From: Thamnidium elegans
Lineage: Eukaryota > Mucoromycota > Mucoromycetes > Mucorales > Mucoraceae
NCBI GenBank assembly: GCA_025201345.1
Contig: JAIXMG010000012.1
Span: forward strand, 62,001-126,000
DNA length: 64,000 nt
Reading direction: 5' to 3'
The notes beneath the pieces are model-generated. The model saw only the letters and a program-made list of their open reading frames with translations, did not search any database and had not been told where the DNA came from. A program made the position numbers and the translations under genes. Below, one piece after another: positions 10,646 through 21,850 of the stretch. Positions within the stretch are counted from its first letter, which is position 1. Each line of letters opens with the position of its first letter.

Positions 10646-11799
10646 TTTTGTTGTATATGTAGTTGAGTAGTTGGAAGGAAGAAAAAAAAAGATGTGATGT
10701 ATTTATAATAAATTTGATTTCTATTTTCAGGTCAGATAAATTGATACTCCAACACACACGTGTAAACAAAAAGAAAACTCCACTTTATTTAAACTTTGAT
10801 TGATAAGAGTACATATTTTTGTTCAACTAAAAAGAAAAGAAGTAACTTGTATACTGTTACGTAAATATGCCATTTAATTGATATGTCATGGTTTATGAAT
10901 AAATAAAAGTAGAAAACATATTTATACTTTTTTTTTTTTGCTTTTCCGACAACATTTTTACCTGTAAGAAATTGTTATTTTCTATAAAATAATCTGACAT
11001 TTTTACTTTATCCCAAAAATAACTTTTTAATATAGAAACTTCTGCATCCTCTTTCAATATAAAGAGAGAGAGAGAGTGTGTGTGTGTGCGAAAACAGTAG
11101 TTTCCTCTTTCACTCTCGCTGTTTCAAAGTAGAATTAGTTAAAAGCTGTTTCTAAAAATACGGTACTGACTTTTATTAATTTAAATTACCATCTTTTTAA
11201 ATTAATCGGATGAAAAAATTATACTGATAAATATATATTATCTCGTTCTGTATAATATATATATATAGAAGGCACTTTCGCCTATTTGACCCAAATACGC
11301 CAAGTATATGAAGTTTGTACTACTTTCTAATGCATTATATGTTACAATACTGAATATAACCCCTTCCCACCACCACCATAAATTTCTTTTTTAAAAAATA
11401 GTGGTCGTATCATTTAATTTCTTCATGCTTAAAACTAAAATTTGTTTTCTGTATTACCGACAGATGTGATTTTCCTATTCTAGATTAACAAGGACAATAC
11501 TCTCGTCTGATCAAATAGCATTGACCACTATCTATCGGTCTTGGATAATCTAATTGTATTTTTTTATGGGTAATTAAGTATCCACCAGTTAATAAAATGA
11601 AGGTATTCTTTTTCTTGGTGCTTATTCCAAATGACAATATAATATAGTTTTCATAAATAAACTGCCACTTATAAGTAGTATAATTAGAAGTAAATATTTT
11701 GCGTATACTTACCAAAATACATATTTGACAAGTAAAAAACAATACTGCCAGTTATTAAGATTTTGGAACGTTTTGGTTCACACAAACAAGGATTGAAGG
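10646..11799. other. Gene-free A+T-rich stretch
   Basis: Promoter flank of the Kre9-like gene, then A+T-rich DNA with short GA and GT dinucleotide runs (11063-11090) and AT runs (about 11262-11270). The 85-codon minus frame at 11485-11742 lacks any recognisable content. It leads into the repeat island. Confidence 0.4.
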
Positions 11800-13419
11800 G
11801 CCAAGCATAAAAAAAAGCTCGCTGAGATATCGCAGTTTAAAAAATCGCTCACATAAGAAATCACTGCTAATTTTACCACCTATAATAAATAATGGTCTTT
11901 AATTTATTAAAAAACAGAAAACGCGTTTCGGACCCAAGTTGTATAATACAAAATAGTTGTTTCGAATACATCTTTGATAAAAAAAATTAAAAACGTACTT
12001 TTTTTTGTTTTTTTTTCGATTTTCATTTTTGGGGGTCAACCCCTTTTGTTTTTTGGCCAAAAATCACAGTTTTTTTGCGACTACTCCGGATTCAATCTGC
12101 CTTTCTTTGTGGAAAAAACAAGGATAGTAAAGTACTCATTTAGACGCATTTAATCCATTTTAAATAAAAATTTTTATTCAAAAATTGAAAGAGTAATCAC
12201 TGTTTAAAATAACTTTTTTTTTTTTTGGAAAAAATGACACGCGTTTTTTGTGTAACAATTTTTCTTGATTTTTCTTTTACGTGATTACATAAAATATATT
12301 TTTCTATTACTATTTTTGGTTATAGCAAGGATTATAGATCTTTAAAAATCCTTTATTGTTTATTTATAAATAAAAGTGTTACGGCTAAAACTGAGCGAGA
12401 AAACACGCTTTAAAGAAAATGTCATTTTAAGTTCCGCTTAACTCAAATTTTAGTAAAAAAAAAACGACTTTAAACATTGATTACTCGCTCAGTGTTTTTA
12501 GTAAGAATATACTTTTAGATGGATTAGATGCGTCTAAAAGAGTACTTTATTAGCATTAAATTTTTCACAAATAAAAGCAAAGTAGATCCGGAGTAATTGC
12601 AAAAAATCTGAGAAAAAAAATCGAAAAACAAAAGGGGTTGCCCCCCCAAAATGATCAAAAATGGCTAAAAATGAACAGCCGAAAAAAAGTAGAAAAAATC
12701 GAGAAAAATATAAAACAACAGGCGGTTTTCAATATTTGATGTTAAAGACAATGTCTTGATGACTAACTTTCACTAAGTAACTTGGGCAAAAGGACCATTT
12801 ACTGACTTTTAATTATACACGGAAAACACCTTATTCTAAACACTAATAAAATTACTTTTTTAGAAGGGATGCCTGAATGTTCGTATAAAAACGAATGTTT
12901 TAAAAAGGATAACGGATGAACAGTGATGGGTTATAATAATTTAAACAGTTCCTGTGCCCACCCAAGCTATTGTACAGAAAAATATACTGTATATATTATT
13001 CTACGAAAGCTCAAACATTAAATTCTATTAAAAACTTTATTGTTATCAATTAAAATAATAAAGAGCTATGTATTAAAACGACACATAATTAATTATTTTA
13101 TATGATTTATTTCGTTATACTCTCTCTATCATTTCGATTTTTATTCTTTTTGCTTATGAATAATATTGGTAAATAATACACTCTTGAAGACTAGAAGCTT
13201 TCATATAATTTCTTCGTAAATTAAATAAACACATCTCGAAAATGGTTGAGGACTTCCTTTTTATATATTTAGTAGTTCTGTTAAATTGTATTCTACCCTG
13301 AAATCGAATAGTGGTAATAGTGGGATTAAAGCGGGCGGCAGAAGAAGGTGTCCTGGAGAAATCAACCCTTAAATAGAACCTACCCTTAAATCGAATACCT
13401 TTAAATAGAGCCGCTACTG
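11800..13419. repeat. Repeat copy R1: TA-flanked inverted-repeat element with internal foldback
   Basis: Longest copy of a family also seen at 18475, 20640, 32915 and 50270. The right end reads GAGCCGCTACTG then TA, the reverse complement of terminal motif CAGTAGCGGCTC. Subterminal copies of TCGATTTAAGGGT-like sequence lie at 13300-13400. Inside, a left arm (about 11900-12210) and a right arm (about 12475-12720) are imperfect inverted repeats sharing the GGGGTCAACCCC-type palindrome, ACTCCGGAT, TTTAGACGCAT and GAGTAATC blocks. The left terminus is not recognisable and may be truncated. No transposase frame is present, so it is non-autonomous. Confidence 0.75.
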
Positions 13420-13699
13420 TACAGCTCGTTTTTTCCCGGGTTATACTGTTCATCTATTCTTGAGGTTCAATACAATTGTAAGTATACATGGATAGTGAGA
13501 GAGAGAAAGAGTGTGAGAGAGAAATACAGAATAATAATCTTCTGCACCTATCAGTAAGAAGATGTTATATAATTTTAAAAGCATTATTTAAAACATTTAT
13601 TTGAAAAAAAAAGTGTAGTTTTATTTATTTAATTAAAGCGTGTTTCTCTTGGTTCTCAAAGCAGACCTTTTTATACATGTATAAAAAAGAACACTTTGA

Positions 13700-14800
13700 T
13701 ACTAACAGGTTCAGCCACGTGAAGGCGGAAACACATCTGATCCCATCCCAGATGCTACTGCGCTGTACATGAACAGTGTACCCTAATTTGAGCTGAGGAT
13801 TGGCTATAAATATCGCAGAAAACTAGAACTACCAGATAAAAGCATACAGCGCAAAAGTATGTTACACGTAAGCACATGACAGCACTTCTTCTGGTTGGCT
13901 CACCGTCAATTACCATGACGGTTCTGGGATGGTACACACTTCCTCAAGTTAGCAAGAGATACACGATTCGGATGAACCTAAACGACTCCCGATGGCTGAC
14001 GCCTTATTATGCTTGTTATGTAGGTGTACTGATGACTCCTTTGTACAGATGCGGTAAATTGAACTACCATGGCTTCACGAAAAGACACCTATATGCAGAC
14101 AATCTTTCCAACCTTTATCCCACCTTCAGATCTGGAACTACCCGTTTCCACTTACGATTTCTTGATATGGTTTTAGAAAAATAGTCGCCCAATCCTCACC
14201 AAGGATCAGGGAACACTGTCTCCAAGATTTACTACTAACCCAAGTTCTTTCTTACTGATCCAGTGTCGACTATAAGAGGGAGTCCAAAGAATACCAGCGT
14301 TTTTTTTTTTTTTTTTTTTTTTTTGCTGATATTCTTTAGAATCCTCAAACAGTAGACACTTTCACAGTAATAGGAACTTGAGAAGGAAGTAAACCAAGGA
14401 TCAAGTAAACCCGTCACCAAGGATCAGATCAAGTGATTATAGTTAAAAAACCAGAGGTCAAGAAATCAGGGAAACAGACAGAACCATCACATCCAGTGAA
14501 ACCAAGGTTAAAAAGAAAATCCACACCTAGGACTTTTCGATTCACCACAGCAGTAAGATCACCACATCAGTACGCCAGAGCCACCAGTACATCCACATAA
14601 GCATAACAAGGCGTCGGTCATCAGGTGTCGTTTAGGCCCACCCGAATTGCGTATCTCCTGCTAACTTGAGGAAGTGTGTACCATCCCCGAACCACCGCGG
14701 TGATCAACCGTGAGCACGACCAGAAGAAGCGTTGTCGTGTACCCCGCGCATACTTATGACGGCGTACATCCTACCAGACAGCCTAGAAGACGCGGTATAG
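13700..14800. repeat. CpG-rich foldback (imperfect long inverted repeat)
   Basis: About 13870-14130 and about 14750-14490 are inverted copies of one another. Both contain GGGATGGTACACACTTCC on one strand, followed by CTCAAGTTAGCA, with similarity extending both ways. The arms differ largely by C/T and G/A changes. Base composition is clearly richer in G+C and CpG than the surroundings. A 102-codon frame (13876-14184) lies inside one arm but is not conserved in the other. It is best read as two decayed, inverted copies of a transposable element. Confidence 0.65.
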
Positions 14801-16114
14801 AGAGCATCAATCCATCACGCCCATTTCGGATACAGCAGTAGGGCCTAGGATAAAAAAAGAAAAATGTGAGTAAGTTGAAATAAAACTAGTATGTACATAC
14901 CTTAGTTCAGAGGTGATAAATAAGTAAAGAAAGAGTGGGGAAAAAAGAAACAAGATCACGTCACATAGAAAAGTGAGGAAGGGTAATTCATGTACTCATA
15001 AAAAGCACAGCCTTCTTTTTTTTGGACAGTATGACGCAAAAAAATTTGGCGTATTAGAAACTATAATAAATTAAAAAGATGGTGATCCTTTACAATGAAA
15101 GAACTACTCGTTTTAACATATATCTTTGCACTTATTTTGATTAAGAAAGAGAGCATCGATTAAATGTACAGGAAGGGCGAGTTTAACCTTGGTTTTGGTT
15201 GATGAAAAAAAAACTACATCATTATTTACTTTTTGTTCGAACCTATAGAATACTGATATACATGTTGGACTAGTAAAAAAAAAAAGTTACACTTGAAGAG
15301 GGCGTTTTCTTTCTTTTGACTTCTATGGTAAAGACTAATTAATTACTAAACTAAAAACAAAGCTATAAAGAGAGGTTTTTTTTTATTTACTTTTTCAGAT
15401 AGTTTCTGAAACTCTTTCTTCTGACTATGGTTTTCTTTGTTATCAACGCGATAGTTCATTAGATGCTTTTGATTTAACGCTATTTTTCTTTCAAGCCACA
15501 TATTATCTTTCCTGGCAGCCGATATGTACATATGATAGTTTTGGATAAGTTAAGATGTTATTCGAAAGTAGCAGTCTTATATATACAACTACGGAAAGAA
15601 ACCAGTTAAACGCTTCTTCTTTTTTTCTTAAGAAAAATAAAGTCTTGCATATATTGACAACAGTAATTATGTAGTGTGTGCATGAAAAAAAAAAAAGTGC
15701 GACGCTGAAGAGCATCCTTATGTGGCTTTTCACATCACGGGTCTTTTGTCCTGGAGTTTTACAAATAAATAAATAATATAAGGTTCAAGCTCTTTTGACA
15801 AAATGGCCTGTGCTGCGAAATCGATATGGTTGCACTATTTTTTTTTTTTTTTTTTTTTTTTTTTTGCAAAGAACAGTCAAAAGGACTTGCGTTTCATCCC
15901 CTATTCTTTCTTTGAATATAAGTACAACAAGGTAAAAAAAAAAGATACCTTTTTTTTTCTTCTTTATTATTTTCACTTTTTTTTTATATATATTATCATT
16001 ACCGCTGTCACTTTTTATTTTCACTTTAAAACCTTACAGCAAATTTTATTTAAAGCACCAACTTATTTAAAGCACCTGCTTTTTTTCTTATTTTTTTATA
16101 AAAAGTTAATTAAT
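14801..16114. other. Gene-free stretch before the acidic-repeat gene
   Basis: A+T-rich with several homopolymer runs, including a long T run at about 15837-15865. Small frames here are low-complexity. The frame that extends the next gene upstream from 15803 translates mostly poly-Phe from T runs and is not believed. Confidence 0.4.
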
Positions 16115-16972
16115 ATGGATTCTAAAGCAACTCTAGGAGGTTGTCTTGGTTATATGTACAGCTGTTTCGAAAGCTTGAAGAACTCATTCAAGGATTATCA
16201 TGCTTATGCCAGTGGCTATGACTCTCATCAATATGCAACCTACGCAAAAGACGCTGAATTTAAACTTCATTACAGTCCACCAATCAAAACTAGGACTATC
16301 CAAGAACTTGTAAACGAGCCTGTACCACCAAAGGAGGGTATGAAGACATTAGCCAATAATATTATTGATAGTATAACACATACTTTCGCCTGTGGCGTTT
16401 TCGCCCTCACAAGTCTTATTTGCTCAGAAAAAAAGGATATCGAAAGTTACCTTTGTCTCGAAAAGACCAATACCTTTAATGCGTATTATATTGATGAAGA
16501 TGGCACTGATAGCGGTGAAGAAGTCTTGCCCACAGATACATGTATTGACGAAGATGGATATTACTGTATTGATGAATATGACATTGATGAATATGATATG
16601 TATATTGATGAATATAATATGAATATGGATGAATATGATATGGACATCGATGAATATGATACAGATATTGAAGAATATGATAAATGTGACACTGATATCT
16701 TGTCCCCAGCTACGTGTATTGATGAAGACGATATCCAATATCCTCCCGCAAGAACTTTTGACAGTTCTTGGGGTTTTATTGATCATGATGACCTATCAGT
16801 TGAGTTCAAGGATACAAATCTTACTCCGAAGCATCCAAAAAAGGTCGTCGACATATCACTCCAAATTTTGTCTCAAGCAAAAAAGGACTACTTCAAAAGA
16901 TTTTGTTCCAAGCCAAAGCAAAATCTTTCTCGCCAAAAGAAACTCCTCACCAGATTTGTTTCTTCAACATAA
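16115..16972 (+). CDS. Orphan protein with acidic tandem repeat (IDEYD)
   Basis: Frame of 285 codons from ATG 16115; no family recognised. Order: an N-terminal part with MDSKATLGGCLGYMYSCFES and scattered Cys/Tyr; a short hydrophobic patch near residue 100 (FACGVFALTSLI); a highly acidic tandem repeat at about residues 145-200 built on the heptad-like unit DIDEYDM with variants DMYIDEYN, MNMDEYD, TDIEEYD; a repeated flank unit CIDED on either side; then a basic tail rich in Lys, Arg and Ser. Net charge switches from strongly negative to strongly positive. It lies alone in the repeat island, so it could be a fast-evolving or domesticated sequence. Intron content is uncertain. Confidence 0.55.
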   Translation: MDSKATLGGCLGYMYSCFESLKNSFKDYHAYASGYDSHQYATYAKDAEFKLHYSPPIKTRTIQELVNEPVPPKEGMKTLANNIIDSITHTFACGVFALTSLICSEKKDIESYLCLEKTNTFNAYYIDEDGTDSGEEVLPTDTCIDEDGYYCIDEYDIDEYDMYIDEYNMNMDEYDMDIDEYDTDIEEYDKCDTDILSPATCIDEDDIQYPPARTFDSSWGFIDHDDLSVEFKDTNLTPKHPKKVVDISLQILSQAKKDYFKRFCSKPKQNLSRQKKLLTRFVSST

Positions 16973-17040
16973 AAATCTTCTACAGATTTGTTCTAAAAGT
17001 CCTTCCAAGATTTGTCTCAAAAAATTCTCCAAGATTTGCG
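16850..17040 (+). repeat. Imperfect tandem repeat running across the stop codon
   Basis: A unit of about 30 bp containing CCAAGATTTGTCTC-like sequence recurs about six times from the basic tail of the preceding gene into its 3' flank (for example near 16904, 16953, 17006 and 17030). The repeat ignores the stop codon at 16970-16972. Confidence 0.5.
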
Positions 17041-17869
17041 TCTTTTCATTCTTCATATTCTACATTTCACGCAACAAATTCATCCCCTTGTATATTTTTT
17101 TATCCTCCTATTATCATATTATTCCCTAATAAATAAAAAACACTTTTATTCTTAACCCTTCTCAAACTTGAGTCTAAATAGTTTTTCAAAGTTGCTAGTA
17201 ACGTTACTTTGACGAGAAATATAATGTTCTAACAGATAACGCACAGTATTCATCGAATTTAGGTATACAAACAGCATATCTTACTTTATAGTGTAATTAG
17301 ACCATGTGAGGCGAATACATTTCTCTTTTTTGGTCTCTGATAAAAGCAATCTGACTCTTTCTTAATAAAAAACGCTTTTTTTTTAAAAAAATAATTATAA
17401 TAATAAACTCTTAATAATACATGATGTAGATATTTATTTGGATTACACGAGCAGATGGTATGCTAGTATTTTTTCAGATGCAAGAATAAGTTTACTAATG
17501 AATCATACGTTTTGTATTTTTTTTTTTTTTGACTATTTAAACCTTTTTTTTTTGACTATTTAAACCTTTTTTTTTTTTTTTTTTTTTTTTATCTTTCTCT
17601 ATCATAACTATTATATTATATTTTATTACTCTTTTACCAACGATCTTATGTTCTTATATTTTATTTCAAAACAGCAGCTGTTAATAAAACAGTTTTGTGA
17701 ATTTTATACAGCTTTAAACAAGTTGTTCTAAATGAAGATAGAGTTAACTAGACATAAGAGGTAATGATCAACAACGACAAACCCTTGTTTAATTTAAGTC
17801 ATATAAACAACGGAGATGGTTTCCATCTAGTAACTAGCGTTAGAAGCTTGATAATCTTTTTAACTTGTG
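17041..17869. other. A+T-rich spacer with short tandem repeat
   Basis: No gene. At about 17528-17571 the unit TTTTTGACTATTTAAACC occurs twice in tandem, followed by a run of over 20 T. Confidence 0.4.
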
Positions 17870-18450
17870 CAAAGTAAACAAATCATGCAAAAAAAGGGAA
17901 AGTAATACATATTGAGGCATACTTTTCCTTTTTTTTTATTTACTCTCTTCAGCTTTATCCGCCTACTTCTATTTCTTGGTACGTCTTTCAATAGCATTAT
18001 TAAATTTTATATTTGGATATAAGAAGAGGTGATACTACTAGAGTAAGTATATATAAAGAGGAACAAGTGAAAGTGTTGGCGGTTAAAAAAAATTATGCAG
18101 GTTTGTTTACTTCATATCTACACTTCTGGCTACCAATTTCCGATCATTTGTGTATAAACAAAAACGACCTCGAGGAAAAGCATGCTTTTTATTAGATACG
18201 TTTTTTTTTATCATACAAGTATTATCTACATCCCAAGTAATACTTTTCGCTTTTTTGTAAAGGAGAATATACGAAAACATAATCTGTATCTATACCGATT
18301 TAATCATACAAATTTTCACTAGCAATAAACTGATATATTTTTTTATTCTATAAAAAAAAAAAGAGTTTTGTTTACATGAACGTTTTTGGAAGTAACTAAT
18401 TAATTGATCACATGAAAAAAAAATGAGAAAAGAACATACTGGAACACGTA
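17870..18450. repeat. Direct repeat, unit A
   Basis: Begins GCAAAGTAAACAAATCATGC and ends in a block with TTTGTTTACATGAACG and GATCACATGAA. The same blocks recur in the same order and orientation at 18841-20085 (unit B). The shared block ACATCCCAAGTAATACTTTT lies at about 18228. Confidence 0.65.
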
Positions 18451-18474
18451 AACATTCACATAAAAACAAGTGGT

Positions 18475-18760
18475 TTAAAAAGGATAATGAACAAAAAATG
18501 ATGGATTATAGTTCTTGAACTTGTCCAAGTTATTATACAAAAATATATGCTGTCTATCTTTTTCTGCAAGAGCTCAAACATTAGAATCAGTTTAAATTCT
18601 ATCAAAAAATTTATTGCTGCCAATTAAAATAGTACAGAGTTTATTACCGTCTCTCTATCATTTCGATTATTATATTTTTGTTTATACACTTTCTTCATAA
18701 ATTAAATAAAGATTTTTCGAATAAATTAGGACCAATTACTTTTTTTATTGTTACCAAGTA
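18475..18760. repeat. Repeat copy R2: fragment of the R1 family
   Basis: Matches the right part of R1 (about 12900-13290). Shared blocks include AAAAAGGATAA, GAGCTCAAACATTA, TGCCAATTAAAATA and CTCTCTATCATTTCGAT. No termini are seen. It sits between direct-repeat units A and B. Confidence 0.6.
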
Positions 18761-18809
18761 GCTCTTTGATTTATAACAGGGAGAGTATGCCTAATTTGTG
18801 TATGAAATA

Positions 18810-18840
<31 letters not shown>

Positions 18841-18844
<4 letters not shown>

Positions 18845-19794
18845 AAAGTAAACAAATCATGCAAAAAAAAGGGAAAACGACTAGTACAAATTAGACATAG
18901 TTTCCCTTTATTCTTATTCTTATTCTTTTCATATTCATACAGTACATCCACTTTTATCTCTTTATCTAACTTCTAGAGATATCAATATAGTTTATATCTC
19001 GATACAAGTTATGGCAATACTACTATAGTAAGTATGAAAAAAAAGAGCAAGCAAAAGTACACTTCTCAAGAGTTTCAAGTATGTTTCAGCTTTTATGATC
19101 CGATCCTGCGCCTCCTTTTTGTGGACTATATAAATGACATTTTTTCCCTTTTCCTTTTTTTCTCTTCTTTACTGCGCCGAGGACTACCACACAGTGCGTT
19201 ATCGTTAGCGTTATCGCCCGTGCGTAGCCAGACACGTAGTCTGCGCGAAGTAATGCGGTCTTGAAGTTACCTAGCAACAGGACATCGGCAAAGGGGAAGT
19301 TTATTCCTTTGAGGGTCACCCCTTTGCACAGCTCAAATGGCTTACCACGGTCATCTTGCGCCAATAACGTAAAAGTGAGAGTCGACAGCATCTTTTTAGG
19401 TGTTTTTTTTGGGATCAGATGAACTTCTACCTTCTCGTGGTTGATCATGTTAATCATTATAACTAAATGGTTATTTTGAGAACTAAAAGAAGTTTCAATA
19501 TTTTTTTTTCTATTATTATTTAAACAATAAATAAGAATATTTTTGCCAGTTATTATTTTAAAAGTTTTGGTTGTCTTTTTCCAGTGTTTGCCTTTTTTTT
19601 TGTGTTAAAACATAAACCTACAGTGTCAAGTCATGAGCCATATTTTATACAAGTTTTCTCATAGAACCCCGCAAATAGAAGATAAAAAACGAGGTGTAGA
19701 AACTTCATTTTATTATTTTTTGTTCATGAATGATTGTTAAATCTTGTATGATTTTGATGCGTATATATAAAAAAAAAAGCTACCAGTAAGCGTG

Positions 19795-19825
<31 letters not shown>

Positions 19826-20085
19826 CTTTTTTAGCAAAAGTGACATTTATGTGTTTACATCCCAAGTAATACTTTTCGTTTTTTTATAAAGAAGAATATA
19901 TGAAAAATATAATCTGTATGTATACCAATTTAATCATACCAATTTTCCTTGATGCATCTTTTTATTTTATGAAAAAAAAGAGTCTTTTGTTTACATGAAC
20001 ATTTATGGAAGTAACTAACTAAATGATCACATGAAGAAAAAATTGAGAAAAAAAAAAGAACGTACTTTTCTATGTAAAAGAGATC
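18841..20085. repeat. Direct repeat, unit B, with about 0.75 kb insertion
   Basis: Same opening and closing blocks as unit A (GCAAAGTAAACAAATCATGC at about 18843; ACATCCCAAGTAATACTTTT at about 19857). The middle, about 19070-19850, has no counterpart in A and includes a GC-richer segment with a 123-codon minus-strand frame. A and B are diverged, so the duplication is not recent. Confidence 0.6.
19086..19457 (-). other. Isolated 123-codon frame inside unit B
   Basis: GC-richer than its surroundings, with a plausible protein-like central part (AQDDRGKPFELCKGVTLKG, LLGNFKTALLRADYVSGYA). I recognise no family. The C-terminal part runs into low-complexity Lys-rich sequence. It may be a captured gene fragment or transposon relic rather than a working gene. 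Confidence 0.3.
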
Positions 20086-20635
20086 TTTATTCTCAAAATA
20101 ATAATAATAATAATAATAATAATAATCTACTACTGTTTAAAAATAATCTAGTTGCTCTTGGTTTACTTTGCCTACATCCTCTCTTGAAAAATACACGGAA
20201 TTTTAGGTATCTACTATTTTTTTCTTATAAAACAAAACAAAACACTATTCCCTTCTATAAATATGGCCAATGGGGCTCACAATTGAAAAAAAAAAAGGTT
20301 ATTCGTAACTCGCTCTGCGACTATCTTCGAATATGCTTCAACGCCATGGCGCTGTCACAATTGACATCAGGCTATGCATTTTCTTGAAGCGATAAACTTC
20401 TTTTCAGGCACTGTTATAAAATATTTGTTGGATGTAACATGTTTATTGAACCCTTTTAAACAAAAATTATGCATAGTTTCACATTACAGTTAAGAACAGT
20501 CATCAGTCTTACATGACCATGTTTAAGGTACATCCTGAAAGGTCCTTTTTTAAAACAAAACTAAGGTTTGAAAGGTTTAACCTGGTGACACGTCAACTCT
20601 TTTTACAAATAAAAGTTATCACTGTACCAGGAAAT
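20086..20635. other. Spacer with AAT microsatellite
   Basis: Holds an (AAT)n run at about 20098-20126. The 118-codon frame across it (20031-20387) translates the microsatellite as poly-Asn and is not believed. Confidence 0.4.
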
Positions 20636-21850
20636 CACTGCTAAAAAAAAGCTCACCGAGATATCGCAGCTTAAAAATCGCTCACATAAGAAACCACTGC
20701 TAATTTTACCACCTGTAATAAATAATAGTTTATAATTTATTAAAAAACAGAAAACGCATTTCGGACCCAAGTTGTATAATACAAAACACTTATAGTAAAA
20801 TGCTCGTTTAGGCACATCTAATAACTTGTAAATAAAGAGTAATCACCGTTTAAAAATATTTTTTTTTTTTGGAAAATGACACGCGTTTTTGTGTAACTAT
20901 TTTTCCGAGTTTTTTTCATTTACGTGATTATTTAAAATGTATTTTTTTACTACTATTTTTGGTTATAGCAACGATTATAGGTCTTTAAAAATCCTTTATT
21001 GTTTACTTATAAAAGAAAATGATACAGTCAAAAATGAGCGAGAACGCGCTAGATAGTGAATAATTGCAAAAAATACGTGAAAAAAATCCAAAAAACAAAA
21101 GGGGTCGACCCCCAAAATGATCAAAAATGGCCAAAAATGAACAACCGAAAAAAGTAGAAAAAATTGAGAAAATAAATAGAACAACAAGCAGTTTTTAATA
21201 TTTAATGTTAAATACAATGTCTTGACGACTAACTTTTACTAAGTAACTTGGGCAAAAGGACCATTTCCTGACTTTTAATTATACAAGAAAAACACCTTAT
21301 TTCAAACACTGTAAAACTACCTTCTTAGATATGATGCCTGAATGTTCATATAAAAACTAGTGTTTTAAAACTGATAATGGGTGAGCAATAATAGTTTATA
21401 ATACTTTAAACAGTTCTTAAAATGGTCCAAGTTACCGTACAAAAAAATATGTTGTGTATCATTTTCTGGGAGAGTCCAAACATTAGAACCATTTTATTTT
21501 AAAAAAAATTGCTGTTGCCAATTAAAATATTATTGAAATACCACATAACAGTACATTTAAAAACTACTATTTAGCTATGATATATAGAACTAAAAGTATA
21601 TTTGTGTTCATATTATTTGATTTAGATTGTACCCCATTTCAATTTTTCGCCGCTTAGCAATCCTCTGTATTTAATTACTTTTCCTAGTTAATTTTCTAAA
21701 GTTTCACTGCTGATACACGTCCCTTTAAAGTTTAAGATTTATTGCATCACCTTTTCTCTATCAGACTAAGTATTATCCATTTGTTTATGAATAACATCGA
21801 TTGATAATGCTCTTTTGAAGACTAAACGCTTTTCGATAATTTCTTCCTAG
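20636..21850. repeat. Repeat copy R3 of the R1 family
   Basis: The core (about 20690-21350) is nearly identical, in inverted orientation, to 33810-33130 (R4). It carries the palindrome GGGGTCGACCCCC near 21100, TTTCGGACCCAAGTTGTATA near 20760 and TGACACGCGTTTTTGTGTAA near 20878. The right flank to about 21850 still resembles R1 (GTTTATGAATAA...TTTGAAGACTA). No clear terminal repeat remains at either end. Confidence 0.75.

Noticed and set aside
13154..13453. 99-codon minus frame at the right end of R1
   Set aside because: It translates the terminal and subterminal repeats of the element rather than a protein.
13876..14184. 102-codon frame in the CpG-rich foldback as a gene
   Set aside because: The other arm does not preserve the frame, and no domain is recognisable; treated as part of the repeat.
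15803..16114. Upstream extension of the acidic-repeat gene
   Set aside because: The added residues are poly-Phe and Lys from T and A runs; the ATG at 16115 gives a cleaner start.
19781..19825. Short repeats and T-runs as a CRISPR-like array
   Set aside because: No regular repeat-spacer structure; fungal nuclear DNA.
20996..21217. Matching 73- and 63-codon frames in R3 and R4 as a conserved protein
   Set aside because: Conservation is explained by the recent duplication of the element; the product is Phe/Leu-rich low complexity.
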